A stretch of DNA of 14,916 bases from an uncultured beta proteobacterium (GTDB taxonomy: Bacteria > Pseudomonadota > Gammaproteobacteria > Burkholderiales > SG8-39): assembly GCA_902826155.1 (NCBI GenBank), contig CADEDU010000124.1, positions 1-14,916 on the forward strand, given 5' to 3'. The position numbers and the translations under genes were made by a program. Below are positions 1-6,906 of this stretch, in pieces (the stretch's first letter is position 1; each line of letters starts with the position of its first letter). The notes under the pieces were generated by a model. That model saw only the letters and a list, made by a program, of their open reading frames with translations. It made no database searches and was not told the DNA's origin.

Positions 1-66
1 GGGATAGAGACGAGCCCCCGCAGGGATAGAGACGAGCCCCCGCGGGGACAGAGACGAGCCCCCGAA
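1..66. repeat. three tandem 22-bp repeats upstream of ribB
   Basis: Three head-to-tail units occupy 1-22, 23-44 and 45-66. Each begins GGGAYAGAGACGAGCCCCCG and ends in a variable dinucleotide (CA, CG, AA). Unit 3 differs from the first two by one T-to-C change near its start. A degenerate continuation (GGGGCTGAGGCG) follows at 67-78. The array touches the window edge, so the true copy number is unknown. There are no unique spacers, so it is a simple tandem repeat and not a CRISPR array. Its role is unknown; it lies just before the promoter region of the riboflavin operon. Confidence 0.9.
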
Positions 67-72
67 GGGGCT
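57..72. terminator. short GC-rich hairpin at the end of the tandem repeats
   Basis: AGCCCC (57-62) pairs with GGGGCT (67-72) across a CGAA loop, giving a perfect 6-bp stem with a 4-nt loop. No T-tract follows on either strand, so it is at best a weak or factor-assisted terminator for a gene upstream of the window. It may equally be an accident of the repeat sequence. Confidence 0.3.
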
Positions 73-80
73 GAGGCGAT

Positions 81-114
81 ATCGCTCGGTGTCGCAGCCC
101 TGAGCGATTAGAAT
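81..114 (+). promoter_or_regulatory. candidate promoter with inverted repeat for the riboflavin operon
   Basis: TAGAAT at 109-114 resembles a sigma-70 -10 box. Directly upstream is a perfect 7-bp dyad, ATCGCTC (81-87) and GAGCGAT (102-108), separated by 14 bases and covering the place where a -35 element would lie. No good -35 hexamer is visible. A dyad over the -35 region is typical of an operator, but this is inference. A 10-bp palindrome, GCGATATCGC (76-85), overlaps the left arm. No FMN riboswitch sequence is visible between here and the gene. Confidence 0.35.
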
Positions 115-146
115 GCGCGCCCACCGTGATTGTCCGCACCAGCCTC

Positions 147-1262
147 ATGTCCATCAGCCCGATCCAGGAAATCATCGAGGAAGTCAAGGCCGGCCGCGTC
201 GCCGTACTGGTCGACGACGAGGACCGCGAGAACGAAGGCGATCTGATCTTCGCCTCTGATTTTGTCACGCCGGAGAAAATCAACTTCCTGGCGAAGTTCG
301 GCCGTGGCCTGATCTGCATGCCGATCACCAAGGACCACGCCACCCGCCTCAAGCTGGCGCCGATGGTGCCCGACAACCGCGCCCGGCATGGCACCAACTT
401 CACCGCTTCGATCGAGGCGGCGCAAGGCGTGACGACGGGCATCTCCGCGCACGATCGCGCGCACACGATCCGCGTTGCGACTGCACCCGACGCCAGAGCC
501 GAAGACATCGTCCATCCGGGGCATGTGTTTCCGCTGATCGCCGAGTCAGGCGGCGTGCTGATGCGCGCCGGCCACACCGAGGCGTGCGTCGACATCGCAC
601 GGCTGGCGGGGCTCACGCCGGCAGCGGTGTTGTGCGAGATCATGAACGACGACGGCACGATGGCGCGGCTGCCGCAACTGATCGAGTTCGCCACGCACCA
701 TCAGTTGAAGATCGGCACCATCGCCGATCTCATCCGATTCCGCAGCGAGAACGAGAGCCTGATTCGCCGCGTGGCCGAGCGGCCGATCGAGACGGCCTAC
801 GGCAGGTTCCAGCTCGTCGTCTATCTGGAGAAATTGTCCAACTCGATGCATCTGGCGCTCGTGCACGGCGAAATCGAACCGTCCGCTGAAGTGCTGGTGC
901 GGGTGCATGAGCCCTTGTCGTTGCTCGATCTGCTCGACACCAGCCACAGCACGCACTCGTGGAGCATTCCCGAGGCGCTGGCGCACGTGCAGGGGGTGGA
1001 GCGCGGCGTAGTCATCATGCTTAATTGCGCGCAGAGTGCCGGCGATCTGCTCGAAAGCGTGGTGCCCGCCAGCAAACCACGCACGATGGGTGCGAGCCGA
1101 GCGTTCCTCACCTACGGGATCGGCGCGCAGATCGCCCGCGACCTCAGGGTCGGCAAGATGCGATTGATGGCCAATCCGCGCAAGATGCCGAGCATGGCGG
1201 GCTGGGGCTTGGAAGTGATCGGCTATGTGCAGCCCGAACGCGCCGGCGCGGTGCGCGGCTAG
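147..1262 (+). CDS. ribB: 3,4-dihydroxy-2-butanone-4-phosphate synthase with degenerate GTP cyclohydrolase II domain (RibBX type)
   Basis: This 371-residue protein converts ribulose 5-phosphate to 3,4-dihydroxy-2-butanone 4-phosphate, the four-carbon donor for riboflavin. The RibB domain spans about residues 1-200. It shows the acidic metal/substrate loop [10 protein letters not shown] (23-32), [11 protein letters not shown] (80-90), GVTTGIS (94-100), HPGHVFPL (123-130) and the GHTEA region (142-146). Residues 205-371 have the GTP cyclohydrolase II fold signature near the C-terminus ([18 protein letters not shown], 323-340; [13 protein letters not shown]). They lack the zinc-binding CxxxxxxxxxxCxC motif: the segment [15 protein letters not shown] (254-268) has no cysteine. 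RibA activity is therefore not expected, which matches the RibBX variant known from Proteobacteria. I chose the ATG at 147 because the typical RibB start follows it; an in-frame GTG at 126 would add seven residues. Neither start has a clear Shine-Dalgarno sequence. Confidence 0.93.
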   Translation: MSISPIQEIIEEVKAGRVAVLVDDEDRENEGDLIFASDFVTPEKINFLAKFGRGLICMPITKDHATRLKLAPMVPDNRARHGTNFTASIEAAQGVTTGISAHDRAHTIRVATAPDARAEDIVHPGHVFPLIAESGGVLMRAGHTEACVDIARLAGLTPAAVLCEIMNDDGTMARLPQLIEFATHHQLKIGTIADLIRFRSENESLIRRVAERPIETAYGRFQLVVYLEKLSNSMHLALVHGEIEPSAEVLVRVHEPLSLLDLLDTSHSTHSWSIPEALAHVQGVERGVVIMLNCAQSAGDLLESVVPASKPRTMGASRAFLTYGIGAQIARDLRVGKMRLMANPRKMPSMAGWGLEVIGYVQPERAGAVRG

Positions 1263-1312
1263 CAGCCGACACAATCTATCCGGAGCACCCGGACCCAAAC
1301 CATAGTGCCACG

Positions 1313-1777
1313 ATGACCGACATCACCACCGAACTGAACGGACGCAACCTGCGCATCGGCATTGTCCGCGCGCGTTTCAACGAGCCGATCGGCACGGCGG
1401 CGTTGCAGGCGTGCACGCGCAGGCTCCACGAGCTCGGGGTCGACGCCGCGAACATCGCCGTGGTGAGCGTGCCCGGCGCGTTGGAGGCGCCGCTCGTCTT
1501 GCAGCGTCTGGCCGCGACCGGCAAGTTCGACGCATTGATCGCACTGGGCGCGGTGATCCGCGGCGAGACCTATCACTTCGAGATCGTGTCGAACGAATCG
1601 GCGGCAGGCATCACCCAGGTGCAACTCGACACGGGCGTGCCGATCGCCAACGGTATCCTCACCACCGATACCGATGGACAGGCGCAGGTGCGCGCTGGGG
1701 ACAAAGGGCGCGACTGCGCCGACGTCGCCGTCGAGATGGTCAACCTCGGCCGCGCGATCGCGGCGCGGTATCGATGA
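1313..1777 (+). CDS. ribH: 6,7-dimethyl-8-ribityllumazine synthase
   Basis: RibH (154 residues) condenses 5-amino-6-ribitylaminouracil with 3,4-dihydroxy-2-butanone 4-phosphate, the product of the preceding gene, to give the lumazine precursor of riboflavin. Visible signatures are the substrate loop RFNEPI (21-26), VPGALEAP (53-60), the [14 protein letters not shown] block (77-90) with the catalytic-type His88, and [11 protein letters not shown] followed by the GDKGRDCA helix near the C-terminus. The length matches the family. The ATG at 1313 begins about 50 bases after ribB. CACAAT at 1270-1275 in that gap could be an internal -10 box, but no ribosome-binding site is obvious. The stop overlaps the nusB start (ATGA at 1774-1777), suggesting translational coupling. 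Confidence 0.95.
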   Translation: MTDITTELNGRNLRIGIVRARFNEPIGTAALQACTRRLHELGVDAANIAVVSVPGALEAPLVLQRLAATGKFDALIALGAVIRGETYHFEIVSNESAAGITQVQLDTGVPIANGILTTDTDGQAQVRAGDKGRDCADVAVEMVNLGRAIAARYR

Positions 1778-2301
1778 GCGCGAGCACGCCGGTATCACCG
1801 AAGCGCTCGGCGCGCCACCGGGCGCGGGAGTACGCGCTCCAGGGGCTGTATCAATGGTTGTTGTCGGGCGGCGATGCCCGCTCGATCCACGCGCACATCG
1901 CCGACGACAAGAATTTCGATCGCTGCGATACCGCCTACTTCGCGACGCTGTTGCGCGGCTCGATCGAGGCGGCAGCGGAGCTCGAAGTGCTGATCACGCC
2001 AGCACTCGATCGCCCCATCGCCCAGCTCTCGCCGGTCGAGCGCGCCATCCTGCTGCTGGCGACTTTCGAGCTGCGCGACTCGCTCGACATTCCCTACCGT
2101 GTCGTGCTCAACGAGGCGGTCGAACTGGCCAAGAGTTTCGGTGGCACCGACGGGCACAAGTACGTGAACGGCGTGCTCGACAAGGTCGCGCCGCGAGTGC
2201 GCCCCGACGAATCCGTCGCGAGCGCCGCACCGTCGGCGCCTACGGCCGTGGCCAAACCGATTCCCGTGATCGTGCGCAAGCCCCGGCGCACGGTCGAATA
2301 G
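1774..2301 (+). CDS. nusB: transcription antitermination factor NusB
   Basis: NusB binds boxA RNA together with ribosomal protein S10 (NusE) and supports antitermination on rRNA operons. The all-helical core is recognisable: [20 protein letters not shown] at the N-terminus, an [16 protein letters not shown] segment in the middle, and [30 protein letters not shown], the usual NusB C-terminal signature. The protein has 175 residues. About 35 residues after the core (from roughly 141) form a Ser/Ala/Pro-rich, basic tail ending KPRRTVE that is not part of the fold. The ATG overlaps the ribH stop by four bases. The position between ribH and thiL is a standard proteobacterial arrangement. Confidence 0.95.
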   Translation: MSASTPVSPKRSARHRAREYALQGLYQWLLSGGDARSIHAHIADDKNFDRCDTAYFATLLRGSIEAAAELEVLITPALDRPIAQLSPVERAILLLATFELRDSLDIPYRVVLNEAVELAKSFGGTDGHKYVNGVLDKVAPRVRPDESVASAAPSAPTAVAKPIPVIVRKPRRTVE

Positions 2302-2307
2302 CACCGC

Positions 2308-3267
2308 ATGGCGTCCGAGTTCGAGCTGATCGCTCGCTACTTCACTCGTCCGGCGCGGACGGTCGTGCTCGGCGTGGGCGACGATTGCGCGTTGATCAAG
2401 CCACCGGCCGAACTCGGCATGGCAGTAACAACTGACATGCTCTGCGCCGGCACTCACTTCTTTGCCGACACCGATCCGGTGAGCCTGGGGCACAAGTCGC
2501 TGGCGGTGAACATCTCCGACATCGCCGCGATGGGCGCCGATCCGCGCTGGGCGACGCTTGCGATCGCGCTGCCCGACGCGGACGAGGCGTGGGTCGCGTC
2601 GTTTGCGCGTGGACTGTTCGCGCTCGCCGATCGGTACGGCGTGGAGCTGATCGGCGGCGACACCACACGCGGACCGCTCACCATCAGCATCACCATGCTC
2701 GGCACTTATCCGCTCGGTCATGCGCTGCGCCGCGATACCGCGATGGCCGAGGACGATGTCTGGGTCTCCGGATCTACCGGTGGCGCGGCGCTTGCGGTCG
2801 AGCATCGACGCGGACGGCTGCGTCTTACCGGCGATGCGCTGGAGCGCTGCGAAAAGCGACTCGACTGGCCCGAGCCGCGCGTGGCGCTGGGGCGCGCGCT
2901 GCGCACGCTCGCGCACGCGGCGATCGACGTGTCCGATGGTCTGGTCGCCGACCTCGGTCATATCTGCGAGCGCTCGAAACTCGCCGCGCAGATCGACTGG
3001 TCATCGGTCCCGAAAGACGATGTGGCGGCGGCCGGCGTCGATGACGACGTCGCGATTCGATGCGTACTGGCCGGCGGCGACGACTACGAACTCGTGTTCA
3101 CCGCGCCCGTTGCTGCGCGCGAACGCATCGATGCGCTGCCCGAGAAACTGGGTGTGCCGGTTACGCGGATCGGCCGCATGCAATCGGGGCCGGCGCACGT
3201 GTCGGTCGCCGACGGTCGCGGCGGCATGATCGATCTGGATCGCGTCGGCTTCGATCACTTCGCCTGA
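2308..3267 (+). CDS. thiL: thiamine-monophosphate kinase
   Basis: ThiL (319 residues) phosphorylates thiamine monophosphate with ATP to make the active cofactor thiamine diphosphate. It belongs to the PurM/SelD-type ATPase superfamily. Landmarks are EFELIARYF (4-12), the metal-binding GVGDDCAL (22-29), TTDML (41-45) with H50, SLAVNISDIAAMGADPRW (64-81), GGDTT (116-120), DVSDGL near 207 and GGDDYELVF near 255. All acidic metal-binding motifs are intact. The start is 6 bases after the nusB stop, so it is in the same transcript. No marked Shine-Dalgarno sequence is seen, so translation may be coupled to nusB. Confidence 0.95.
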   Translation: MASEFELIARYFTRPARTVVLGVGDDCALIKPPAELGMAVTTDMLCAGTHFFADTDPVSLGHKSLAVNISDIAAMGADPRWATLAIALPDADEAWVASFARGLFALADRYGVELIGGDTTRGPLTISITMLGTYPLGHALRRDTAMAEDDVWVSGSTGGAALAVEHRRGRLRLTGDALERCEKRLDWPEPRVALGRALRTLAHAAIDVSDGLVADLGHICERSKLAAQIDWSSVPKDDVAAAGVDDDVAIRCVLAGGDDYELVFTAPVAARERIDALPEKLGVPVTRIGRMQSGPAHVSVADGRGGMIDLDRVGFDHFA

Positions 3268-3289
3268 ATCGAGCGCAAGCGAGCACCGC

Positions 3290-3799
3290 ATGAGCATGGC
3301 CACGCCCTCGCGTCCGATCATCCGACCGACTCTGGGTTTCGCGTGGTCGCATCCGGCGCACGTCATCGCGCTGGGTTTCGGCACCGGCGTCGCGCCGATC
3401 GCACCAGGGACGGTAGGGACACTGGTCGCGTTCCCGCTATACGCACTGCTGACTATGTGGTGGACGCCTCCGGGCATCCTCGCGATAGCCGCGGCGCTGT
3501 TCGTGCTCGGCGTGTGGGCGTGCGACCGAACTTCGCGCGCGCTCGGGTTGTCCGACCATAGCGGCATCAACTGGGACGAGATCGTCGCCTTTCTCGTCGT
3601 CCTGGTGTTCACGCCGCCGGGATGGGGCTGGCAATTGCTTGCATTTCTGCTGTTTCGCGCGTTCGACGTGGTCAAGCCGCAGCCGATCCGCTACTTCGAC
3701 CGCACCGTCAAGGGCGGCTTCGGCGTGATGCTCGATGACGTGCTCGCAGCTGGCTACACTCTGCTGGTGCTCGCCCTTCTCAAGTGGTTCATCGGATGA
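3290..3799 (+). CDS. pgpA: phosphatidylglycerophosphatase A
   Basis: PgpA (169 residues) is an inner-membrane phosphatase that removes the phosphate from phosphatidylglycerophosphate to yield phosphatidylglycerol. The family pattern is clear: GFGTGVAPIAPGTVGTL (29-45), the acidic GINWDEIVAF (92-101), FRAFDVVKPQPIRYFDR (122-138) and GGFGVMLDDVLAAGY (142-156), which supply the Mg-binding acidic residues. Hydrophobic stretches at about 46-57, 63-78, 98-122 and 150-168 fit a membrane protein. The gene begins 22 bases after thiL, its usual partner, and its stop overlaps the next ATG (ATGA at 3796-3799). Confidence 0.95.
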   Translation: MSMATPSRPIIRPTLGFAWSHPAHVIALGFGTGVAPIAPGTVGTLVAFPLYALLTMWWTPPGILAIAAALFVLGVWACDRTSRALGLSDHSGINWDEIVAFLVVLVFTPPGWGWQLLAFLLFRAFDVVKPQPIRYFDRTVKGGFGVMLDDVLAAGYTLLVLALLKWFIG

Positions 3800-4302
3800 C
3801 CGACGACTCGCAAGCCTTGCAGCAACTCGCCGCCCATGTGGGCGAGAAGCTGCGTGCGCGCGGCTGGCTCGCCGCCACGGCCGAATCGTGCACCGGCGGC
3901 TGGGTGGCCGAGGCGATCACCGCGATCGCCGGCAGCTCGGCGTGGTTCGATCGAGGCTTCGTCACCTACTCCAACGAGGCGAAGCAGGAGATGCTGGGCG
4001 TGACCCAGACCACATTGATGGCGCATGGCGCAGTCAGCGAGCAGACGGCGCGCGAGATGGCCGCCGGTGCGCTGCGCAATAGTCGGGCGCAGATCGCGGT
4101 TGCGACGACCGGCGTGGCTGGTCCAACCGGCGGAACGCCCACCAAGCCGGTGGGCATGGTGTGCTTCGCGTGGGCGTCGGTCGAAGGCGGCGTGGAATCG
4201 ACCACGCGGGTGTTCGCCGGCGATCGCGCTGCAGTGCGTCGGCAGTCGGTGCAGCTTGCGCTCGCCGGCATCGGCGAGCGCGCGCAGCGGCGGATGGCGT
4301 AG
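3796..4302 (+). CDS. pncC: nicotinamide-nucleotide amidase (CinA C-terminal domain, PncC)
   Basis: This stand-alone CinA C-terminal domain (168 residues) belongs to the family that deamidates nicotinamide mononucleotide to nicotinate mononucleotide, recycling NMN produced for example by NAD-dependent DNA ligase. The catalytic serine is in TAESCTGG at Ser31, the same number as in E. coli PncC. It is followed by FVTYSNEAKQEMLGV (55-69) with the conserved Tyr58 and Lys63, and by ATTGVAGPTGGTPTKPVGMV. The N-terminal COG1058 domain of long CinA proteins is absent, as is usual in Proteobacteria. The ATG overlaps the pgpA stop, so it is translated with the operon and is probably its last gene here. 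Confidence 0.93.
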   Translation: MTDDSQALQQLAAHVGEKLRARGWLAATAESCTGGWVAEAITAIAGSSAWFDRGFVTYSNEAKQEMLGVTQTTLMAHGAVSEQTAREMAAGALRNSRAQIAVATTGVAGPTGGTPTKPVGMVCFAWASVEGGVESTTRVFAGDRAAVRRQSVQLALAGIGERAQRRMA

Positions 4303-4432
4303 CGACTGCTGCAGAAGTAGCGAGTGAAGTACAACCGAAGGCGTAGTGACGGGTGCGGTGGCCAGTTACGGCTACGCCTCGCGCGTCAAGGATTTCGGGC
4401 AATTAGCCATGGCAACACGAGGATGACGTTCA
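4303..4432. other. intergenic spacer between pncC and the methyltransferase gene
   Basis: This 130-base gap contains one loose inverted repeat, AGGCGTAG (4339-4346) and CTACGCCT (4372-4379), separated by 25 bases and without a T-tract. I see no convincing promoter. GAGG at 4419-4422 lies 10 bases before the ATG at 4433 and is a possible ribosome-binding site for the methyltransferase. Confidence 0.5.
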
Positions 4433-5386
4433 ATGAATGAAGCTCAACTCCACGGCAGCGTAAGCATGCGCGGACATCAGATTGTCGCGGCGCGATCGAT
4501 TGCAATCCGGGCGTGTGCAGCCGTTGCGCTGGTCGTAGCCCTGGCCGGTGGCGCGTTGGCGCAATCGGCACCCGGTGGTCCGGGCGCGCCGGGCGCTCCG
4601 GTCAATGCCGGGCCCTATGTGCCGACTCCGGAACGCATCGTGGCCGAGCTGTTGCGCATGGCCGAGATCAAGGCCAACGACTTCGTGATCGATCTTGGTT
4701 CGGGCGACGGCCGGCTGGTGATCAACGCGGCCAAGCAGTTCGGCGCTCGCGGCTGGGGTATCGATATCCAGGATTTCCTGGTCAAGCTCGCCAACGAGAA
4801 CGCCGAGAAGGAAGGGGTGGGCGATCGAGTGAAGTTCATCAAGGGCGACCTGTTCGAGGCGAGCGTGGCCGAAGCATCGGTGGTCACGCTCTACCTGCTG
4901 CCCAACACGGTGACCAAGCTGATCCCCAAGTTTCTCGCCGAGCTCAAGCCCGGCACGCGCATCGTCTCGCACGACTATCCGCTTGCACCCTGGGCGCACG
5001 ATCGGATCGCGCAGTTCGAGTTCGAGGAGAAGATCAAGATCAGCGGCACCACGCGCACCGTGCTGTATCGCTACATCGTGCCGGCCAAGGTGCAGGGCGA
5101 GTGGGATGTGCGCCTGCCACCGACCGTTGCCAAACAGGTTGCGCGCTTTTCGTTCACCCAGGATCCGACGCTGCGGGTGCGCGGCAGTGCGATCGTCAAC
5201 GGCAAGCCGCTGGGGATCGACGAGGTCTATCTGCGCGGCGAGGACATCGCGGTGCGGATGCAGGAGCTGACGCCGGGCGGCGAGCGGTATCTGCTTCGCG
5301 GCACGGTGAGTGGCGCGGCGATGAAGGGGACGATCGAGGTCGACGGCAAGGCGTTGCCCTGGAACGCGGTGTCGCGCGGGCGCTGA
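4433..5386 (+). CDS. putatively exported class I SAM-dependent methyltransferase
   Basis: This 317-residue protein carries a Rossmann-type methyltransferase core behind an apparent Sec signal peptide. Residues 13-26 are positively charged (MRGHQIVAARSIAIR), 27-41 are hydrophobic, and GGALA/QS gives a signal-peptidase I site after Ala43. A Pro/Gly linker follows. The core starts with PYVPTPERIV (61-70), then motif I VIDLGSGDGRLV (85-96), an acidic post-I residue in GWGIDIQ (D111), GDLFE (about 141-145) and VVTLYLLPN. The PYVPTP plus DLGSGDGR pattern resembles small methyltransferases related to the lysine methyltransferase FAM173/ATPSCKMT group. Residues from about 215 to the end look beta-rich and fall outside the usual core. 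The substrate is unknown. The second ATG, at residue 12, would also leave a complete signal peptide. It stands alone after the operon and faces mcd. Confidence 0.85.
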   Translation: MNEAQLHGSVSMRGHQIVAARSIAIRACAAVALVVALAGGALAQSAPGGPGAPGAPVNAGPYVPTPERIVAELLRMAEIKANDFVIDLGSGDGRLVINAAKQFGARGWGIDIQDFLVKLANENAEKEGVGDRVKFIKGDLFEASVAEASVVTLYLLPNTVTKLIPKFLAELKPGTRIVSHDYPLAPWAHDRIAQFEFEEKIKISGTTRTVLYRYIVPAKVQGEWDVRLPPTVAKQVARFSFTQDPTLRVRGSAIVNGKPLGIDEVYLRGEDIAVRMQELTPGGERYLLRGTVSGAAMKGTIEVDGKALPWNAVSRGR

Positions 5387-5456
5387 GGCGTTCGCGGACC
5401 GGGTGATGCGCTGCGTGTGCGGGGCCCCCGTCTGAGGCGCCCTGAGGATAGACGTG

Positions 5457-5477
5457 CGGGCCGGCGCGACCGGCCCG
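5457..5477. terminator. hairpin between convergent genes, possible bidirectional terminator
   Basis: CGGGCCGG (5457-5464) and CCGGCCCG (5470-5477) form a perfect 8-bp GC-only stem with a 5-nt loop, in the 98-bp gap between the converging methyltransferase and mcd genes. A second palindrome, GGGGCCCC, lies at 5421-5428. Neither is followed by a T-tract on either strand, so intrinsic termination is plausible from position but not proven. The spacer also holds CTGAGGCG at 5432-5439, a word that recurs at 71-78 and 5383-5390. Confidence 0.45.
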
Positions 5478-5484
5478 GCGCGGA

Positions 5485-6906
5485 TCAGTCGCCGCGACCC
5501 TTGATCAGCTTGCGCACGGCACGCGAGGTGGCGATCTTGCCCTCGCGCTCGTACGCCTCGTGGTTGTCTTCGATGTCGCTCAACCGGTAGAGGTAGTTCA
5601 CCATCAGGCTGGCCGATTGCTTGATGCCGCGCGGCGACACGTCGGCGAGCCAGTTGATGCGCTCGAGCTGAGCGCCGTTGCCCAGGTGGAATCGCGCTAC
5701 CGGGTCGAGCGGCCGCTTTTCTTCCTGCTCGATCGCAAGATAACGCGCGCACAGCGCCACCACGATCGGCTCCAGCATCTCGGCGCTTGACGAGTCCTGG
5801 GTGAAATCCTTCTCCAGCGCTGCGGCCAACGCCGCATGCCGATCGTTGCCGCTGCCGAGCCTGGCCAGCTCTTTGGCCTCGAAACCCTGGAACAGCGTCG
5901 GATCCTTGGCGTTGAGGTGCGTATCGAGCCAACGGCGAAAGCCTGGGATCGGCGACAGTGTGGCGAAGGTGTTGAGCCGCGGAAAGTCGGCCAGCAACTG
6001 TTCCACCACGCGCTTGATCAGGAACCCGCCGAACGACACGCCGCGCAACCCGTTCTGGGTGCTGGAAATGGAATAGAAGATCGCCGCGGAGGCTTCGCGC
6101 GGGTCGCCCACCGGAGCGGATTCGTCGAGCAACGCCTGAACGCTCGAAGCCATGTCCTTGACCAGCGCGATCTCGACGAACACCAGCGGCTCGTCGGGCA
6201 TGCGCGGATGAAAGAACGCGTAGCAGCGCCGGTCCGAATCGAGCCGGTGGCGCAGATCGCTCCATGAGCGGATCTCGTGGACCGCCTCATACGCGATGAG
6301 CTTTTCCAGCAGGGCGGCTGGCGAGCTCCAGGTGATGCGGCGAAGTTCGAGGTTGCCCACGTCGAACCAGCTGGCCAGAAGCCCGTACAGCTCCTCGTCG
6401 AGCGCTTCGAGCTCACGGGTGTTGCGCACGAACCGGGCGACGTCGTTGCGCATGTTCACCAGGAACTTCACACCCTCGGGCAGCAGGTTGAACTGCTTGA
6501 AGATCGTGACCCGCGGGCTGTTGAGCGCCCGGCGCAGGTCGCGCTGCACTTTGCGCCGATCGGGTCCCTTCGCCTGCAGGTAATCGCGAATCACGGCTGC
6601 GATGTGCTCGTCGTCGGGGCTGAACTCCGAGGCGAGCAGCTTCAGGTATTCACGGCGGCCGTCGTCGTTGGCATGCGCGTAGATTTCGGCCAGCAACGCT
6701 ACCCGTTTGCGGGCGGAGGCTTCGCCACCGATACCGTCCAGACATTCCTGCAGCGTGCGGCGGACCAGATTGAGCTGCCCGCTCGACAGCGTGGCCGGAG
6801 TGGCCGAACTTGAGCGTGAACGCAACCAGCCCAGCAACTCGCGCATGCGCGCGAACGCAGCGGTGCGGCGCGGGGGATTTTCGCTGGCGGCGGCGGTGGA
6901 GGTCAT
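5485..6906 (-). CDS. mcd: malonyl-CoA decarboxylase
   Basis: The product converts malonyl-CoA to acetyl-CoA and CO2. From the ATG at 6906 it has 473 residues, close to bacterial MCD length. The N-terminal helical domain (about 20-220) contains REYLKLLASEF and NSPRVTIFKQFNLLPEGVKF. The catalytic GNAT-like domain carries HPRMPDEPLVFVEIALV (about 233-249), FYSISSTQNGLRGVSFGGF (277-295, with the catalytic-type serine in SISST), LSPIPGFRRWL, and FHLGNGAQLERINWLADVSP with His407, ending KQSASLMVNYLYRL. No matB, matC or matR lies beside it, so it is an orphan decarboxylase here. An in-frame GTG at 7056 would add 50 Ser/Pro-rich residues with less GC-biased third positions than the core, so I take that part as leader. 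Neither start has a strong Shine-Dalgarno sequence. Confidence 0.93.
   Translation of the reverse strand: MTSTAAASENPPRRTAAFARMRELLGWLRSRSSSATPATLSSGQLNLVRRTLQECLDGIGGEASARKRVALLAEIYAHANDDGRREYLKLLASEFSPDDEHIAAVIRDYLQAKGPDRRKVQRDLRRALNSPRVTIFKQFNLLPEGVKFLVNMRNDVARFVRNTRELEALDEELYGLLASWFDVGNLELRRITWSSPAALLEKLIAYEAVHEIRSWSDLRHRLDSDRRCYAFFHPRMPDEPLVFVEIALVKDMASSVQALLDESAPVGDPREASAAIFYSISSTQNGLRGVSFGGFLIKRVVEQLLADFPRLNTFATLSPIPGFRRWLDTHLNAKDPTLFQGFEAKELARLGSGNDRHAALAAALEKDFTQDSSSAEMLEPIVVALCARYLAIEQEEKRPLDPVARFHLGNGAQLERINWLADVSPRGIKQSASLMVNYLYRLSDIEDNHEAYEREGKIATSRAVRKLIKGRGD

Noticed and set aside
1..66. CRISPR array
   Set aside because: The units are directly adjacent with no unique spacers, and no cas genes are present.
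1..146. FMN riboswitch upstream of ribB
   Set aside because: The conserved RFN-element blocks are not present; only tandem repeats and a simple dyad are seen. A riboswitch further upstream cannot be excluded.
4339..4379. Terminator after pncC
   Set aside because: The arms AGGCGTAG/CTACGCCT are only 8 bp with a 25-base loop and no T-tract; too weak to call.
4430..6265. 611-codon minus-strand open frame opposite the methyltransferase and overlapping mcd
   Set aside because: It is low-complexity Arg/Ala/His-rich translation antisense to a well-supported methyltransferase and out of frame with mcd; a shadow frame.
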